This document shows positions 50,760-58,985 of a DNA stretch of 64,000 nt, piece by piece. The DNA is from QPJE01 sp051747745 (lineage in GTDB: Bacteria; Bacillota; Halanaerobiia; Halanaerobiales; Halanaerobiaceae): contig JBNJGL010000005.1 of assembly GCA_051747745.1 (NCBI GenBank), forward strand, positions 5,924-69,923. Reading direction: 5' to 3'. The position numbers and the translations under genes are program-made. The first letter of the stretch is position 1; each line of letters begins with the position of its first letter. Under the pieces are notes generated by a model. It did not search any database and was not told the DNA's origin. It was given only the letters and a program-made list of their open reading frames with translations.

Positions 50760-51674
50760 TCAAATTTTATTAGCTACAGCTCTAGCAATTATTATAGCCA
50801 GCAATCTTCTTTCTGCTGAATCAGAACGCGAATTTAGTGCTACTGGAACTTTTGCTCCAAACACCATACCACCTGATTTAGCATTACCATGAAATTTATA
50901 ACTTTTACCTAAAATATTTGCTGATTCTAAATTTGGCATAAGCAATAGATCCGGATCTCCAGCTACTTCAGATTTTATTAATCCTTTGGATTCAGCAGCC
51001 TTTTTATTTATTGCCACATCATATGCCAACGGACCATCAATTACGAAATTTTTTATTTGATTTCTATTTGACATAGTACGAAGACAGCTGGCATCAACTG
51101 TTGCCTGCATTTTCGAATTTACTACTTCAACAGCTGCTAACACTGCAACTTTAGGATTTTCAATTTCCATGGCTTTCCACAAAGGCAAAGTATTTGTAAC
51201 AATTTCCACTTTTTCTTCTAAAGTTGGATTAGGAATAATTGCGTTATCACTAATTGCAATTAACTTATGATAACTATCCATTTCAAATAGTGTTAAATTA
51301 TTTAATATTTTTGATTTTCTAATTCCATTTTCTTTGTCAAAAATAGCTTTTAAATAATAAACAGTTTCTAAAACCCCTTTTGCTAATATTTCAGCTTTCC
51401 CATCATTAACTGCCTTAACAGCAAGAACAGCTGCATCCTTATCATTATCTGCATGCAGAATATTTTCTTCTTTTATATGTAAGTCATATTTTTTAACCAA
51501 AGATTGTATTTTATCCTTTTCTCCAGTTAATATTGGCTCTTTAATTATATTTAAATCATGAGCTAATTTCACTCCACGAATAACATTTTCACTGCCGGCT
51601 GCAGCAACAGCTATTCTTACAGGTTCTAGCTTAGATACATAATTTTTTAACTCTTCAAAATTTTTTATTGCCAT
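50760..51674 (-). CDS. ptb: Phosphate acyltransferase (phosphate butyryltransferase type)
   Basis: This 304-residue enzyme converts acyl-CoA plus phosphate to acyl-phosphate. Family features are EPVRIAVAAAGSENVIRGVK at the N terminus, AEILAKGVLETVYYLKAIFD near 95, NPKVAVLAAVEVVNSKMQAT near 172, FVIDGPLAYDVAINKKAAES near 210 and PDLLLMPNLESANILGKSYK near 240. It lies between the kinase and kor genes, completing an acyl-CoA to acid plus ATP route. Acyl length cannot be fixed from sequence. Confidence 0.9.
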   Translation of the reverse strand: MAIKNFEELKNYVSKLEPVRIAVAAAGSENVIRGVKLAHDLNIIKEPILTGEKDKIQSLVKKYDLHIKEENILHADNDKDAAVLAVKAVNDGKAEILAKGVLETVYYLKAIFDKENGIRKSKILNNLTLFEMDSYHKLIAISDNAIIPNPTLEEKVEIVTNTLPLWKAMEIENPKVAVLAAVEVVNSKMQATVDASCLRTMSNRNQIKNFVIDGPLAYDVAINKKAAESKGLIKSEVAGDPDLLLMPNLESANILGKSYKFHGNAKSGGMVFGAKVPVALNSRSDSAERRLLAIIIARAVANKI

Positions 51675-51693
51675 ATTTTATCTCCTTCTTTAG

Positions 51694-52779
51694 TTAATTA
51701 TTTTTTACTGGCCATTCAAGATATTTTTCTTCTTTATTTAACACCCTGGACACGGTTGCAGCTAATGCTTCATTTTCATTACTTCCCGGATAAACAAATA
51801 TCGGTCCTAATTTATTAACAATATTTTTAATATCATTAACAACTTTATCACTATGAGCTATACCACCTGTTAAAATTATTCCATCTAAATTAAATTTCAG
51901 AACTGAGGCCATAGCAGATATTTGTTTTCCAATTTGATATATCATTGCATTATATATTAGTTCTGCATTTTTATTTTTTTCTTCAACCATTGATACCACT
52001 TTTTTCATATCTTTAGTTTCTAAATAGCTATAAACACCACCCTCTCCATACAACTTTTTCAATATATCTTTTTTACTATAATCGCCTGAAAAACAAGCTT
52101 CTACCAGTGGAATTGGGGGAACTCCTCCAGCCCTTTCAGGTGTAAAAGCAGCACCCTCCATTCTATTATCATTATCTACAATTTTCCCATTATCAATTAC
52201 AGCAATAGAAAAACCTCCACCTAAATGAGCAACAACTAATTTTATGTCTTCAAACTTTTTATTTAACTTTTCTGTTACTTTTCTAGCTGTAGCTCTAACA
52301 TTTAAAGCATGAACAAAACTAAATCTTGGAAAATCTTTACATCCAGAAATGCGGGCTACTTCAGAAAATTCATCAACTGCAACTGGATCTACAATAAAAG
52401 CATCCACTCCATAAGATTCTGCAATTCGATAAGCTAAAGGGGCACCTAAATTTGAGGCATGATGATAAACTGGATCATTTAAACAAAAATCTACTAATTT
52501 ATAGTTGACTTTTATTGCACCACTGGGTACAGGAGTAAGCATACCACCCCTTCCTGCACAAGCAGTAATTGTTTCACCTTCACCAATATTATTTTTAATA
52601 AAATTTCTTACAATTTTTTCTCTATAATCAATTTGATCTGCAACTTTATTAAATTTCATCATATCATCATCAGAATGATTTATAACTTTTTCTGCAAATA
52701 ACTCTATATCTCTGTTATTTTTTATTTTGTATAAAGCACATTTTGTCGAAGTTGCACCAGGATTAATTGTTAAAATCAT
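51694..52779 (-). CDS. buk: Butyrate kinase-type carboxylate kinase
   Basis: This ~361-residue ASKHA-fold kinase makes ATP from acyl-phosphate. Motifs are ILTINPGATSTKCALYKIKN at the N terminus (phosphate 1), GRGGMLTPVPSGAI near 75, VVAHLGGGFSIAVIDNGKIV near 188 (phosphate 2), and GIILTGGIAHSDKVVNDI near 298 (adenosine site). The ATG at 52777-52779 with GAGGTGG upstream is chosen over a GTG 12 bases earlier. It directly follows the symporter gene. Substrate could be butyrate, branched acids or a dicarboxylic acid such as glutarate. Confidence 0.9.
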   Translation of the reverse strand: MILTINPGATSTKCALYKIKNNRDIELFAEKVINHSDDDMMKFNKVADQIDYREKIVRNFIKNNIGEGETITACAGRGGMLTPVPSGAIKVNYKLVDFCLNDPVYHHASNLGAPLAYRIAESYGVDAFIVDPVAVDEFSEVARISGCKDFPRFSFVHALNVRATARKVTEKLNKKFEDIKLVVAHLGGGFSIAVIDNGKIVDNDNRMEGAAFTPERAGGVPPIPLVEACFSGDYSKKDILKKLYGEGGVYSYLETKDMKKVVSMVEEKNKNAELIYNAMIYQIGKQISAMASVLKFNLDGIILTGGIAHSDKVVNDIKNIVNKLGPIFVYPGSNENEALAATVSRVLNKEEKYLEWPVKNN

Positions 52780-52794
52780 ATATTCTTCCACCTC

Positions 52795-54198
52795 TTAATT
52801 CTTAATTGTTTTAAAATTTTTATCAGGAAATAATTTGCTAAATATTATAGTACTGAAGAAAGCTACAAGAACAGCTACATATGTTTCAGTAAACATTGGG
52901 TGAAATAAATATTCACCAAAAATAGATTTATATGAAACCCAGAAAAATCCAGCAAGTGCTGTTAAAACCATTGCCCATATACTCCCTTTGCTTGATGTAT
53001 GCTTCCAATATATTCCGAATAATAATACGACAAATAAAGATCCACGCAAAGTATAAGCAAAATAAACCATATCTAAAATTGTAGAACTCCCGTACATAAC
53101 TAAAGCAATGGCCATACATATAACACCAGATATCCCGGTGGTTATACGTGATACAAGCAAAATCTCTTTATCTGTAGCATCTGGTTTAAATTTTCTTTGA
53201 TAAATATCTTTTGTTATCATTGTACCGGAAGCAAGAATAATTGGAGAGACAGTTGATAAAATAGCAGCCATTATTGAAGCAAGCACTATACCTCCCGCCA
53301 CTGGATGTAATTCCATCATAAGAGTAGGAAGCGCTAATTTAGCATTAGCTAATTCTGGAAATTTAATTCTAGCAGCCATCCCTAATAAAGCAGTTAAAAA
53401 TCCAAAAGGTATAACTACCAAGGAAGTAATAAAAGCAGCTTTTTTTGCTACAAATTTATCTTTTGCAGCCAATATGGGTTGTATGCCCGCCTGAGCAGTA
53501 CACGCACCTAGAATTGATGCTATTATCCAGGAGGATACTTTAGGAATACCTATATTGAGCATATTGAAATGCCCAGATGGTAATCCTGCTTGCAAACCTG
53601 ATATACCTCCTACATCTTTTCCGACAAGAAAAATTGCCAATATAACTCCTCCATACATTGTTATTAAATGCATAAAATTTGTATATCCGACTGAATTCAT
53701 TCCTCCAGCCAGTGTATATAAAATAAAAGCTGTCCCTAAAACAAGCACTGAAGTAGTATAATCAAGACCAAGCACACTAACTCCTAATGCTCCTGCTGCA
53801 ACAATTTGAGCAACTCCTACTGCTATCATTACAAATGTAAGTAATACACTTGACACAATTCTAGCATCGACTCCTATATAATTTTCTATTATTCCCGGAA
53901 CAGTTACTTTATCTAAACTTCTATAAAGTTTGGCAAAAAATATTGCTAAAATTATAACTCCAATTCCATTGGCAATAGTATACCAAGCCCCAGAAAGACC
54001 ATATGTAAATCCATATTCAGAAACACCTGATGTAGATGTCCCACCTAACCATTCACCTGTACCAGCAGTAACACACATTAAAACTCCTAATCCAGCCCCA
54101 TGAAAAGCACTGGAAGAGCTCGATTTAGTTTTTGCATATAGGCCTATACCTACTGTAACTAAAAGATAAAATACAATTATAATAACTTGCATTGACAT
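52795..54198 (-). CDS. Sodium:solute symporter (SSS family)
   Basis: This 467-residue transporter has ~13 helices. SSS markers are GTGEWLGGTSTSGVSEYGFT near 46 (Na+ site region), YTLAGGMNSVGYTNFMHLIT near 160, ILGACTAQAGIQPILAAKDK near 228, and SIMAAILSTVSPIILASGTM near 308 (second Na+ site, STVS). Relatives carry proline, pantothenate or other carboxylates and amino acids. First gene of the symporter-buk-ptb-kor operon, so it probably imports the fermented substrate, driven by the Na+ gradient of a halophile. Confidence 0.88.
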   Translation of the reverse strand: MSMQVIIIVFYLLVTVGIGLYAKTKSSSSSAFHGAGLGVLMCVTAGTGEWLGGTSTSGVSEYGFTYGLSGAWYTIANGIGVIILAIFFAKLYRSLDKVTVPGIIENYIGVDARIVSSVLLTFVMIAVGVAQIVAAGALGVSVLGLDYTTSVLVLGTAFILYTLAGGMNSVGYTNFMHLITMYGGVILAIFLVGKDVGGISGLQAGLPSGHFNMLNIGIPKVSSWIIASILGACTAQAGIQPILAAKDKFVAKKAAFITSLVVIPFGFLTALLGMAARIKFPELANAKLALPTLMMELHPVAGGIVLASIMAAILSTVSPIILASGTMITKDIYQRKFKPDATDKEILLVSRITTGISGVICMAIALVMYGSSTILDMVYFAYTLRGSLFVVLLFGIYWKHTSSKGSIWAMVLTALAGFFWVSYKSIFGEYLFHPMFTETYVAVLVAFFSTIIFSKLFPDKNFKTIKN

Positions 54199-54317
54199 TT
54201 TGTAAACACTTCCTCTATTGTGTATTTGATTTAGATTTTTAATTTTTGAAAAAATTAATAAACAATAAATAATATTAAGATTCCGAAAATAAATAATAAA
54301 ATATATAGTATATAGTT

Positions 54318-54415
54318 TATATAGTTATCACCTCTTTATATAAAACAAATTTTAATAATTATAACTTAATGTTAATTATAGATATTAATTTTCCTAAATA
54401 TGAAATTGAAATTTC
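54318..54415 (-). promoter_or_regulatory. Leader with IclR-type palindrome upstream of the symporter-buk-kor operon
   Basis: The palindrome GAAATT-GA-AATTTC (54402-54415) and, 69 bp downstream on the minus strand, GGTGATAACTATATA (54332-54318) mirror the leader of the ALDH gene. TTATAATTATTA between them is a likely -10 region. It lies in the 644-bp divergent spacer (54199-54842) shared with the IclR gene; the spacer holds no ORF. Confidence 0.6.
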
Positions 54416-54705
54416 TTATTTATTGTATTTCAACTAAAATAATGAAAGTCCTTTTTAATTTTATAAAAAAGTTTTATTGCTTAATAAAACATAGCATTTA
54501 CAAGCGAGAACCTCTTAATCTTCTCTAATTAATTTTAAATCTGTTTAATCAGACTTATCTAATGATTTTGTAATATTAAAATAATTATTTCTAATAAAAA
54601 GTGTTTTTTGCAAAATATAATGTTTCAATATACAATATATATATAAGAATAAATTTGTTTATATTTGTTGTTTTATAATTTGAATTTGAAAGTCGATATT
54701 AAGAT

Positions 54706-54734
54706 TTGAATTTTAATTAGAATTATTATATAAT
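54706..54734 (+). promoter_or_regulatory. Candidate promoter of the iclR gene
   Basis: TTGAAT, a 17-bp spacer and TATAAT on the plus strand, about 109 bp before the IclR start codon. TTTGAA-containing repeats around it might be autoregulatory sites. Confidence 0.5.
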
Positions 54735-54842
54735 TTGAAATATCAATTTATAATTTTTTATTCTTAAATAATAATAAATTCACATATTTTTACTAATGAA
54801 ATTTTGATAACTTAAATTATCAAAGAAAGGAAGGGATTTTTT

Positions 54843-55637
54843 ATGAAAACCAAAAATGATAAATATTTAAACAATTCTTTAATTAATGGGATGAAAATTT
54901 TAGATGCTTTTGAAGAACAAAATTCTCATTTAACTTCAAAACAAATAAGTGAAAAATTGGACTTAAATCCGAGTTCTACCTGGCGTTTAATATATACCTT
55001 AGAACACCTGGGGTATCTTAAACAAATTCCCGATTCAGATGAATATATGCTTTCTTCTAAAATGCTAAAATTCGCAAGAATAATTTTAAATAATATAAAA
55101 CTAAGAGGATTAGCAAAACCTTATATAGAAGATCTAGTTGCTAACTTAAAATTAAATTCCAATTTAACAATTCTAGAAAACAATAAATCTATTCTGATTT
55201 TAAGAATACCGAGTCCAGAAATTCCTGATACCCATTTTCATGTGGGTAGAGAATTTCCACTTCACTGCTCTTCCTCGGGGAAAATACTTTTAGCAAATAC
55301 ACCTGAAGATCAATTGAAAAAAATATTGGATGAATTAGAATTGAAAAAATTGACTCCTAAAACTATTACAGATAAAAAAAAGTTATATGATAACTTAATG
55401 CAAATTAAAGAACAGGGGTATGCAGTTGATAATGGAGAATATATTAAAAACACAAACTGTATAGCAGTACCAATACATGACGCATCTGGAAAAGTAATTG
55501 CAAGTTTAAGTGTTTCTAACAGGGAACTTAATGAAAGTCAAAAAGTAAATATTAAAGATTATCTAAATATCTTATCAACAACAGCTAAAAAGATATCTTT
55601 TAATATTGGATATGGGTTATATAATCCAATGTCATAA
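54843..55637 (+). CDS. IclR-family transcriptional regulator
   Basis: This 264-residue regulator has an N-terminal winged helix with LTSKQISEKLDLNPSSTWRL and IYTLEHLGYLKQ (about 30-62) and a C-terminal IclR effector domain with TILENNKSILILRIPS, FPLHCSSSGKILLANTPEDQ and GYAVDNGEYIKNTNCIAVPI. IclR proteins bind palindromes of the GAAA-type, and such palindromes precede both operons of the neighbouring fermentation island. Divergent from the symporter operon; AAGGAAGGG precedes the ATG. Effector is probably the substrate or its oxoacid. Confidence 0.9.
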   Translation: MKTKNDKYLNNSLINGMKILDAFEEQNSHLTSKQISEKLDLNPSSTWRLIYTLEHLGYLKQIPDSDEYMLSSKMLKFARIILNNIKLRGLAKPYIEDLVANLKLNSNLTILENNKSILILRIPSPEIPDTHFHVGREFPLHCSSSGKILLANTPEDQLKKILDELELKKLTPKTITDKKKLYDNLMQIKEQGYAVDNGEYIKNTNCIAVPIHDASGKVIASLSVSNRELNESQKVNIKDYLNILSTTAKKISFNIGYGLYNPMS

Positions 55638-55682
55638 TCATTAAAATAAATATATTATAATACATTTATTTGATTTCGAAAT

Positions 55683-55709
55683 AAAAGAGAGTTTTTAAAC
55701 TCTCTTTTT
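55683..55709 (+). terminator. Terminator of iclR
   Basis: AAAAGAGAGTTT/AAACTCTCTTTT with a two-base spacer, ending in TTTTT on the plus strand. The A-rich left arm makes it potentially bidirectional. Confidence 0.8.
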
Positions 55710-55719
55710 ACTTTTAAAT

Positions 55720-55753
55720 TAAAAAGATCCTGCCGGAATTATTCCAGCAGGAT
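55720..55753 (-). terminator. Terminator of the sirtuin gene
   Basis: ATCCTGC-T-GGAAT and ATTCC-G-GCAGGAT form a 13-bp stem on the minus strand followed by CTTTTTAATTT. Its TAAATTATCCTGCTGG 5' side is shared with the terminator at 62542-62569. Confidence 0.8.
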
Positions 55754-55794
55754 AATTTATATTTAAAATTATCTATTAAGTTATAATAATATCT

Positions 55795-56532
55795 TTATTT
55801 GTAAATCTCCTTTTCAATTTTCTCCATTGCTTCTGAAGCTTTCTCCTGAATAAAAAGATCTGTAATATCATAGGTGAAATTAGATTTCTCAACATTAATT
55901 TCAATTACTTCAGCTCCATTATCATCTGCCGCCAGAGGAATTAAAGAAGCTGGCTGGACCTCTCCAGTAGTACCAATAACAATAAATAAATCTGCTTTTT
56001 CTGCTTCTGCAAATGATAACCTGTTTTCTCTTTCTGGTATGGCTTCTCCAAAGAAGACAAAATCAGGTTTTAAAACTCCACCACAGTTTTTGCATTTCGG
56101 AGGCAGTTCTTCAATAATTTCTGCATTTACAGGATATCTCTCACCACATTTGACACATACCAGTTCTCTCGAGTTACCGTGAAATTCAAATACCTCTCTG
56201 CTGCCTGCTTTCTGATGTAAATTATCTATATTCTGAGTTATTACAGCTTTAACATAGCCGTCTTTTTCTAATCTGGCAATAATTTTATGAGCAGCATTCG
56301 GTTCTGCACTGCCGAAGTGATCATAAAAAATCTCTTTAATAGTAATCCAGCTTTCTTTAGGATTATTGTAAAAGTAATTAAGATCTAAAATCATAGGGTC
56401 ATATTCACTCCAGAGGCCATTTTCTCCTCTAAAAGGCGGCACTCCACTTTCTACTGAAATACCTGCACCTGTAAATACTGTTGTATGATTCGAATTTTTA
56501 ATCATTTGAGCAGCTTTTTTATATTTGTTCAT
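55795..56532 (-). CDS. cobB: NAD-dependent protein deacylase, Sir2 family
   Basis: This 245-residue sirtuin has VFTGAGISVESGVPPFRGEN at 18-37 (NAD loop), ITQNIDNLHQKAGSREVFEF near 97, catalytic His in EFHGN, zinc cysteines CVKCGERYPV and PPKCKNCGG, and VFFGEAIPERENRL near 162. It removes acyl groups from lysines, in bacteria often reactivating acyl-CoA synthetases. It is monocistronic, with GGGGTGA upstream. The combination of acyl-phosphate producing pathways nearby makes protein acylation likely, but no direct link is shown. Confidence 0.93.
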   Translation of the reverse strand: MNKYKKAAQMIKNSNHTTVFTGAGISVESGVPPFRGENGLWSEYDPMILDLNYFYNNPKESWITIKEIFYDHFGSAEPNAAHKIIARLEKDGYVKAVITQNIDNLHQKAGSREVFEFHGNSRELVCVKCGERYPVNAEIIEELPPKCKNCGGVLKPDFVFFGEAIPERENRLSFAEAEKADLFIVIGTTGEVQPASLIPLAADDNGAEVIEINVEKSNFTYDITDLFIQEKASEAMEKIEKEIYK

Positions 56533-56762
56533 AATTTTTCACCCCATATAAGATTATTCTAATTATTTCCTGCCACAATTATATCTTATTTAGATAAAAA
56601 AATAAAATTTAGTTATTTTATTGTATATCAGTTTCATATTATTAAAATCGGCTTTTAAGCATTATTTTTAATAATCTCTAATACTTATATTATTTATTAT
56701 TGTAAAAATATAAATACTATAGATATTATTTTAAATTATTTACAAAAATTCACAAAAGTTTC

Positions 56763-56791
56763 TTCAAATAATTTCAAATATTTGTTATACT
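56763..56791 (+). promoter_or_regulatory. Candidate promoter for the small coupled genes at 56874-57295
   Basis: TTCAAA, a 17-bp spacer and TATACT on the plus strand, about 80 bp before the first small ORF. The remainder of the 56533-56968 spacer is AT-rich with nothing recognised. Confidence 0.45.
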
Positions 56792-56873
56792 ATCTTATGA
56801 AATACTGATTGCAAAATAATTATCAATTTTTAAAAATTAGGAAATTCATTATAAATATCTGTGTGAACCCGGG

Positions 56874-56969
56874 GTGGATTATTTTAAAGGAGGGCTTCTA
56901 AAAATACCTGTGCTTTCAGATGATATTATTTCAGAAGATAATAATAAATTATTTGAAAGGAGATTATAA
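56874..56969 (+). CDS. Possible 31-residue leader/small ORF coupled to the next gene
   Basis: GTG-initiated frame reading MDYFKGGLLKIPVLSDD and ending in ...NKLFERRL; its TAA overlaps the ATG of the following gene in a TAATG junction. Amino-acid composition looks protein-like, but no good ribosome site precedes the GTG. It could instead be the 3' end of a decayed gene. The ribosome site of the next gene lies inside it, implying translational coupling. Confidence 0.35.
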   Translation: MDYFKGGLLKIPVLSDDIISEDNNKLFERRL

Positions 56970-57295
56970 TGTCAGTCTTGGAAAATGATATTAGTGCTGA
57001 GTTATTAAAAAAACTTTACATAAAAAAAGCTAAGGAAATGATGAAGCCACCTGGAGTAAGAGATATCAATAAAGATCCTGAACTTCCTGATTATAAAGTC
57101 TTTCATGAATATCTGGGCAATCCAAAAAAATGTGAGGACCTGCAAGAAGTAGTTGAACATTATAGAAAAATTCATATTGAAAATAGAGATTTATGTAAAG
57201 ACTGCAGCCACGATAAAGAAAATTGCGGAAGAGATGTTAGACAGTGCCGAAAAGAAGCAACTCTCTATTTTGAATTGAAAGACAAAATTTTTTAA
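56969..57295 (+). CDS. Small cysteine-containing protein of unknown function
   Basis: This 108-residue soluble protein is charged, with a helical first half and a C-terminal cluster CKDCSHDKENCGRDVRQCR (four cysteines plus His) that could bind zinc or an Fe-S cluster. GAAAGGAG lies before the ATG. I do not recognise the family. It is one of few plus-strand genes. The cysteine spacing (C-x2-C-x7-C-x6-C) is not a standard ferredoxin or zinc-ribbon pattern. Confidence 0.65.
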   Translation: MSVLENDISAELLKKLYIKKAKEMMKPPGVRDINKDPELPDYKVFHEYLGNPKKCEDLQEVVEHYRKIHIENRDLCKDCSHDKENCGRDVRQCRKEATLYFELKDKIF

Positions 57296-57410
57296 TACAG
57301 TCATTTTTTCATTTAATTTATACTGCATTTTTATTTTCAGCCACCCCATTTTGCCCTCTTTTATTGGTTGAATTTTTCTGGAAAGCTCTAATAAAATGTG
57401 TTTAAAACAA

Positions 57411-57704
57411 CTATTTAAAATACTTTATATATATTTCAGCAGTCAAATGTGCTGCAGAAGCCAATCCAAAAAGAAACAGACTATTTAACCAAACATAAAT
57501 ATTCCATTCATTAGCTAGAAAATTTAAACCACTTAATAATAAAAAAATGTTTTTAATAAAAGAGATAAAAATAAGGAAATTAAAATTATTTTTCTTGATA
57601 AATTTAATACAACTGAGTAAAAAACTGCTTCCCAATAATATTAAAAAAACTCCAAGCAAATCCTGTATTAAATAATAATAATGAAACTTCATTACATTAA
57701 TCAT
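57411..57704 (-). CDS. Small membrane protein of unknown function
   Basis: This 97-residue protein has three predicted membrane helices: LIQDLLGVFLILLGSSFLLS, FLIFISFIKNIFLLLSGLNF and YVWLNSLFLFGLASAAHLTA, with lysines between them. No family was recognised. AGAAGG precedes two possible ATGs; a start at the fifth codon is also possible. It lies downstream of the C-S lyase gene after a hairpin, so it probably has its own promoter. Confidence 0.5.
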   Translation of the reverse strand: MINVMKFHYYYLIQDLLGVFLILLGSSFLLSCIKFIKKNNFNFLIFISFIKNIFLLLSGLNFLANEWNIYVWLNSLFLFGLASAAHLTAEIYIKYFK

Positions 57705-57752
57705 CCTTCTATTTCATTCTTCTAAATATCATAATCATCAATTAAATTTTAT

Positions 57753-57781
57753 AGAGGCGACTTTTTAATAAAGCCACCTCT
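57753..57781 (-). terminator. Terminator of the PLP-enzyme operon
   Basis: On the minus strand AGAGGTGGCTTT pairs fully (two G-U) with AAAGTCGCCTCT around five bases, followed by an AU-rich tail ATAAAATTTA. It begins about 10 bp after the C-S lyase stop. Confidence 0.6.
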
Positions 57782-57791
57782 TTTTCAGCAG

Positions 57792-58970
57792 TTACATATT
57801 TTTAACTGCCTCCTTAATCCTATTCAAACCATTTTTGAGTAAAGATCTGGGACAGGCTATATTTATTCTCTCAAAACCAATTCCCTGTTCTCCAAACCAG
57901 AACCCATCATCAAGAGCCACTTTTGCCTGATTAATCATTAAATCACTCAATTCATCAGATCCTAAATCTAATTCTCTAAAATCAAGCCATACTAAATAAG
58001 TCCCTTCAGGATGAATAACATTTATTTCTGGTAAGTTTTTTTCAAAAAAATCAATTAAATAATTTAAATTTTCTTCAAGATAGATAAGAAGTTCATCAAG
58101 CCATTCTTCTCCATAATTATAGGCTGCTTCTGCAGCTACCACTGATAGGGCATTATTTCTAGTTAAATGTACAGTATCCATATGATTTTTAAATATTTTT
58201 CTTGCCCCTTCATTTGGTATTACTATGCTAGAAGCCTGCAGTCCTGCCAGATTAAATGTTTTACTAGGCGCAACACATGTGATTGAATTTTGTTCAAATT
58301 CTCTTGATATAGATGCAAATGGAATATGTTCATGACCAGAATATGTTAAATCACAGTGTATTTCATCACTAACTATAGTGACATTATTATCAAGACATAT
58401 CTCACCCAGTTTAGATAATTCTTTTTCTTTCCAGACTCTTCCAACAGGATTATGGGGAGAACATAAGATCAATAATTTAGTTCTGGGATCTTTTGCTTTT
58501 CTGGAAAGATCATCAAAATCCATTATGTATTTTCCTTTTTCCAAAATTAGAGGATTTTCCTGGATATGACACCCATTATTATTTATTACATTATAAAATG
58601 GATAATATACTGGTGGCTGAATAATGACTTTATCCCCTCTATTAGTAAATGAATTTACAATAAAACTCAAAGCCGGAACAATACCTGGACTAAATGAAAG
58701 CCACTCTTTTTTAATTGACCAGTTATGTCTATTTCTATACCAGTTTATGATTGCTTTATTATAACTTTCAGGTCTTGAAGTATATCCATATATACCCTGT
58801 TTTGCTTTTTCTACAACTGCATTTATAACAGGCTCAGGAGATCTAAAGTCCATATCAGCAACCCAGAAAGGTAATATTTCATCAGCATCACCCACATTAA
58901 ATTTTTCTTCAATTTCATCCCATTTAGAAGAAAGATTATTACTTCTATCGATAAATTTATCAAAATCCAT
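57792..58970 (-). CDS. PLP-dependent C-S lyase/aminotransferase, MalY/PatB family
   Basis: This 392-residue fold-type I PLP enzyme has EILPFWVADMDFRSPEPVIN near 32, LSFSPGIVPALSFIVNSFT near 90, CSPHNPVGRVWKEKELSKLG near 168, DEIHCDLTYSGHEHIPFASI near 200 (Asp and Tyr contacts) and the PLP lysine in CVAPSKTFNLAGLQ near 235. MalY/PatB enzymes cleave cystathionine or cysteine conjugates to pyruvate, ammonia and a thiol. It lies 15 bp after a D-cysteine desulfhydrase-type gene, with NhaC and RidA upstream, indicating amino-acid degradation releasing 2-aminoacrylate. Confidence 0.9.
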   Translation of the reverse strand: MDFDKFIDRSNNLSSKWDEIEEKFNVGDADEILPFWVADMDFRSPEPVINAVVEKAKQGIYGYTSRPESYNKAIINWYRNRHNWSIKKEWLSFSPGIVPALSFIVNSFTNRGDKVIIQPPVYYPFYNVINNNGCHIQENPLILEKGKYIMDFDDLSRKAKDPRTKLLILCSPHNPVGRVWKEKELSKLGEICLDNNVTIVSDEIHCDLTYSGHEHIPFASISREFEQNSITCVAPSKTFNLAGLQASSIVIPNEGARKIFKNHMDTVHLTRNNALSVVAAEAAYNYGEEWLDELLIYLEENLNYLIDFFEKNLPEINVIHPEGTYLVWLDFRELDLGSDELSDLMINQAKVALDDGFWFGEQGIGFERINIACPRSLLKNGLNRIKEAVKNM

Positions 58971-58985
58971 TGTTTTCTCCTCCTC

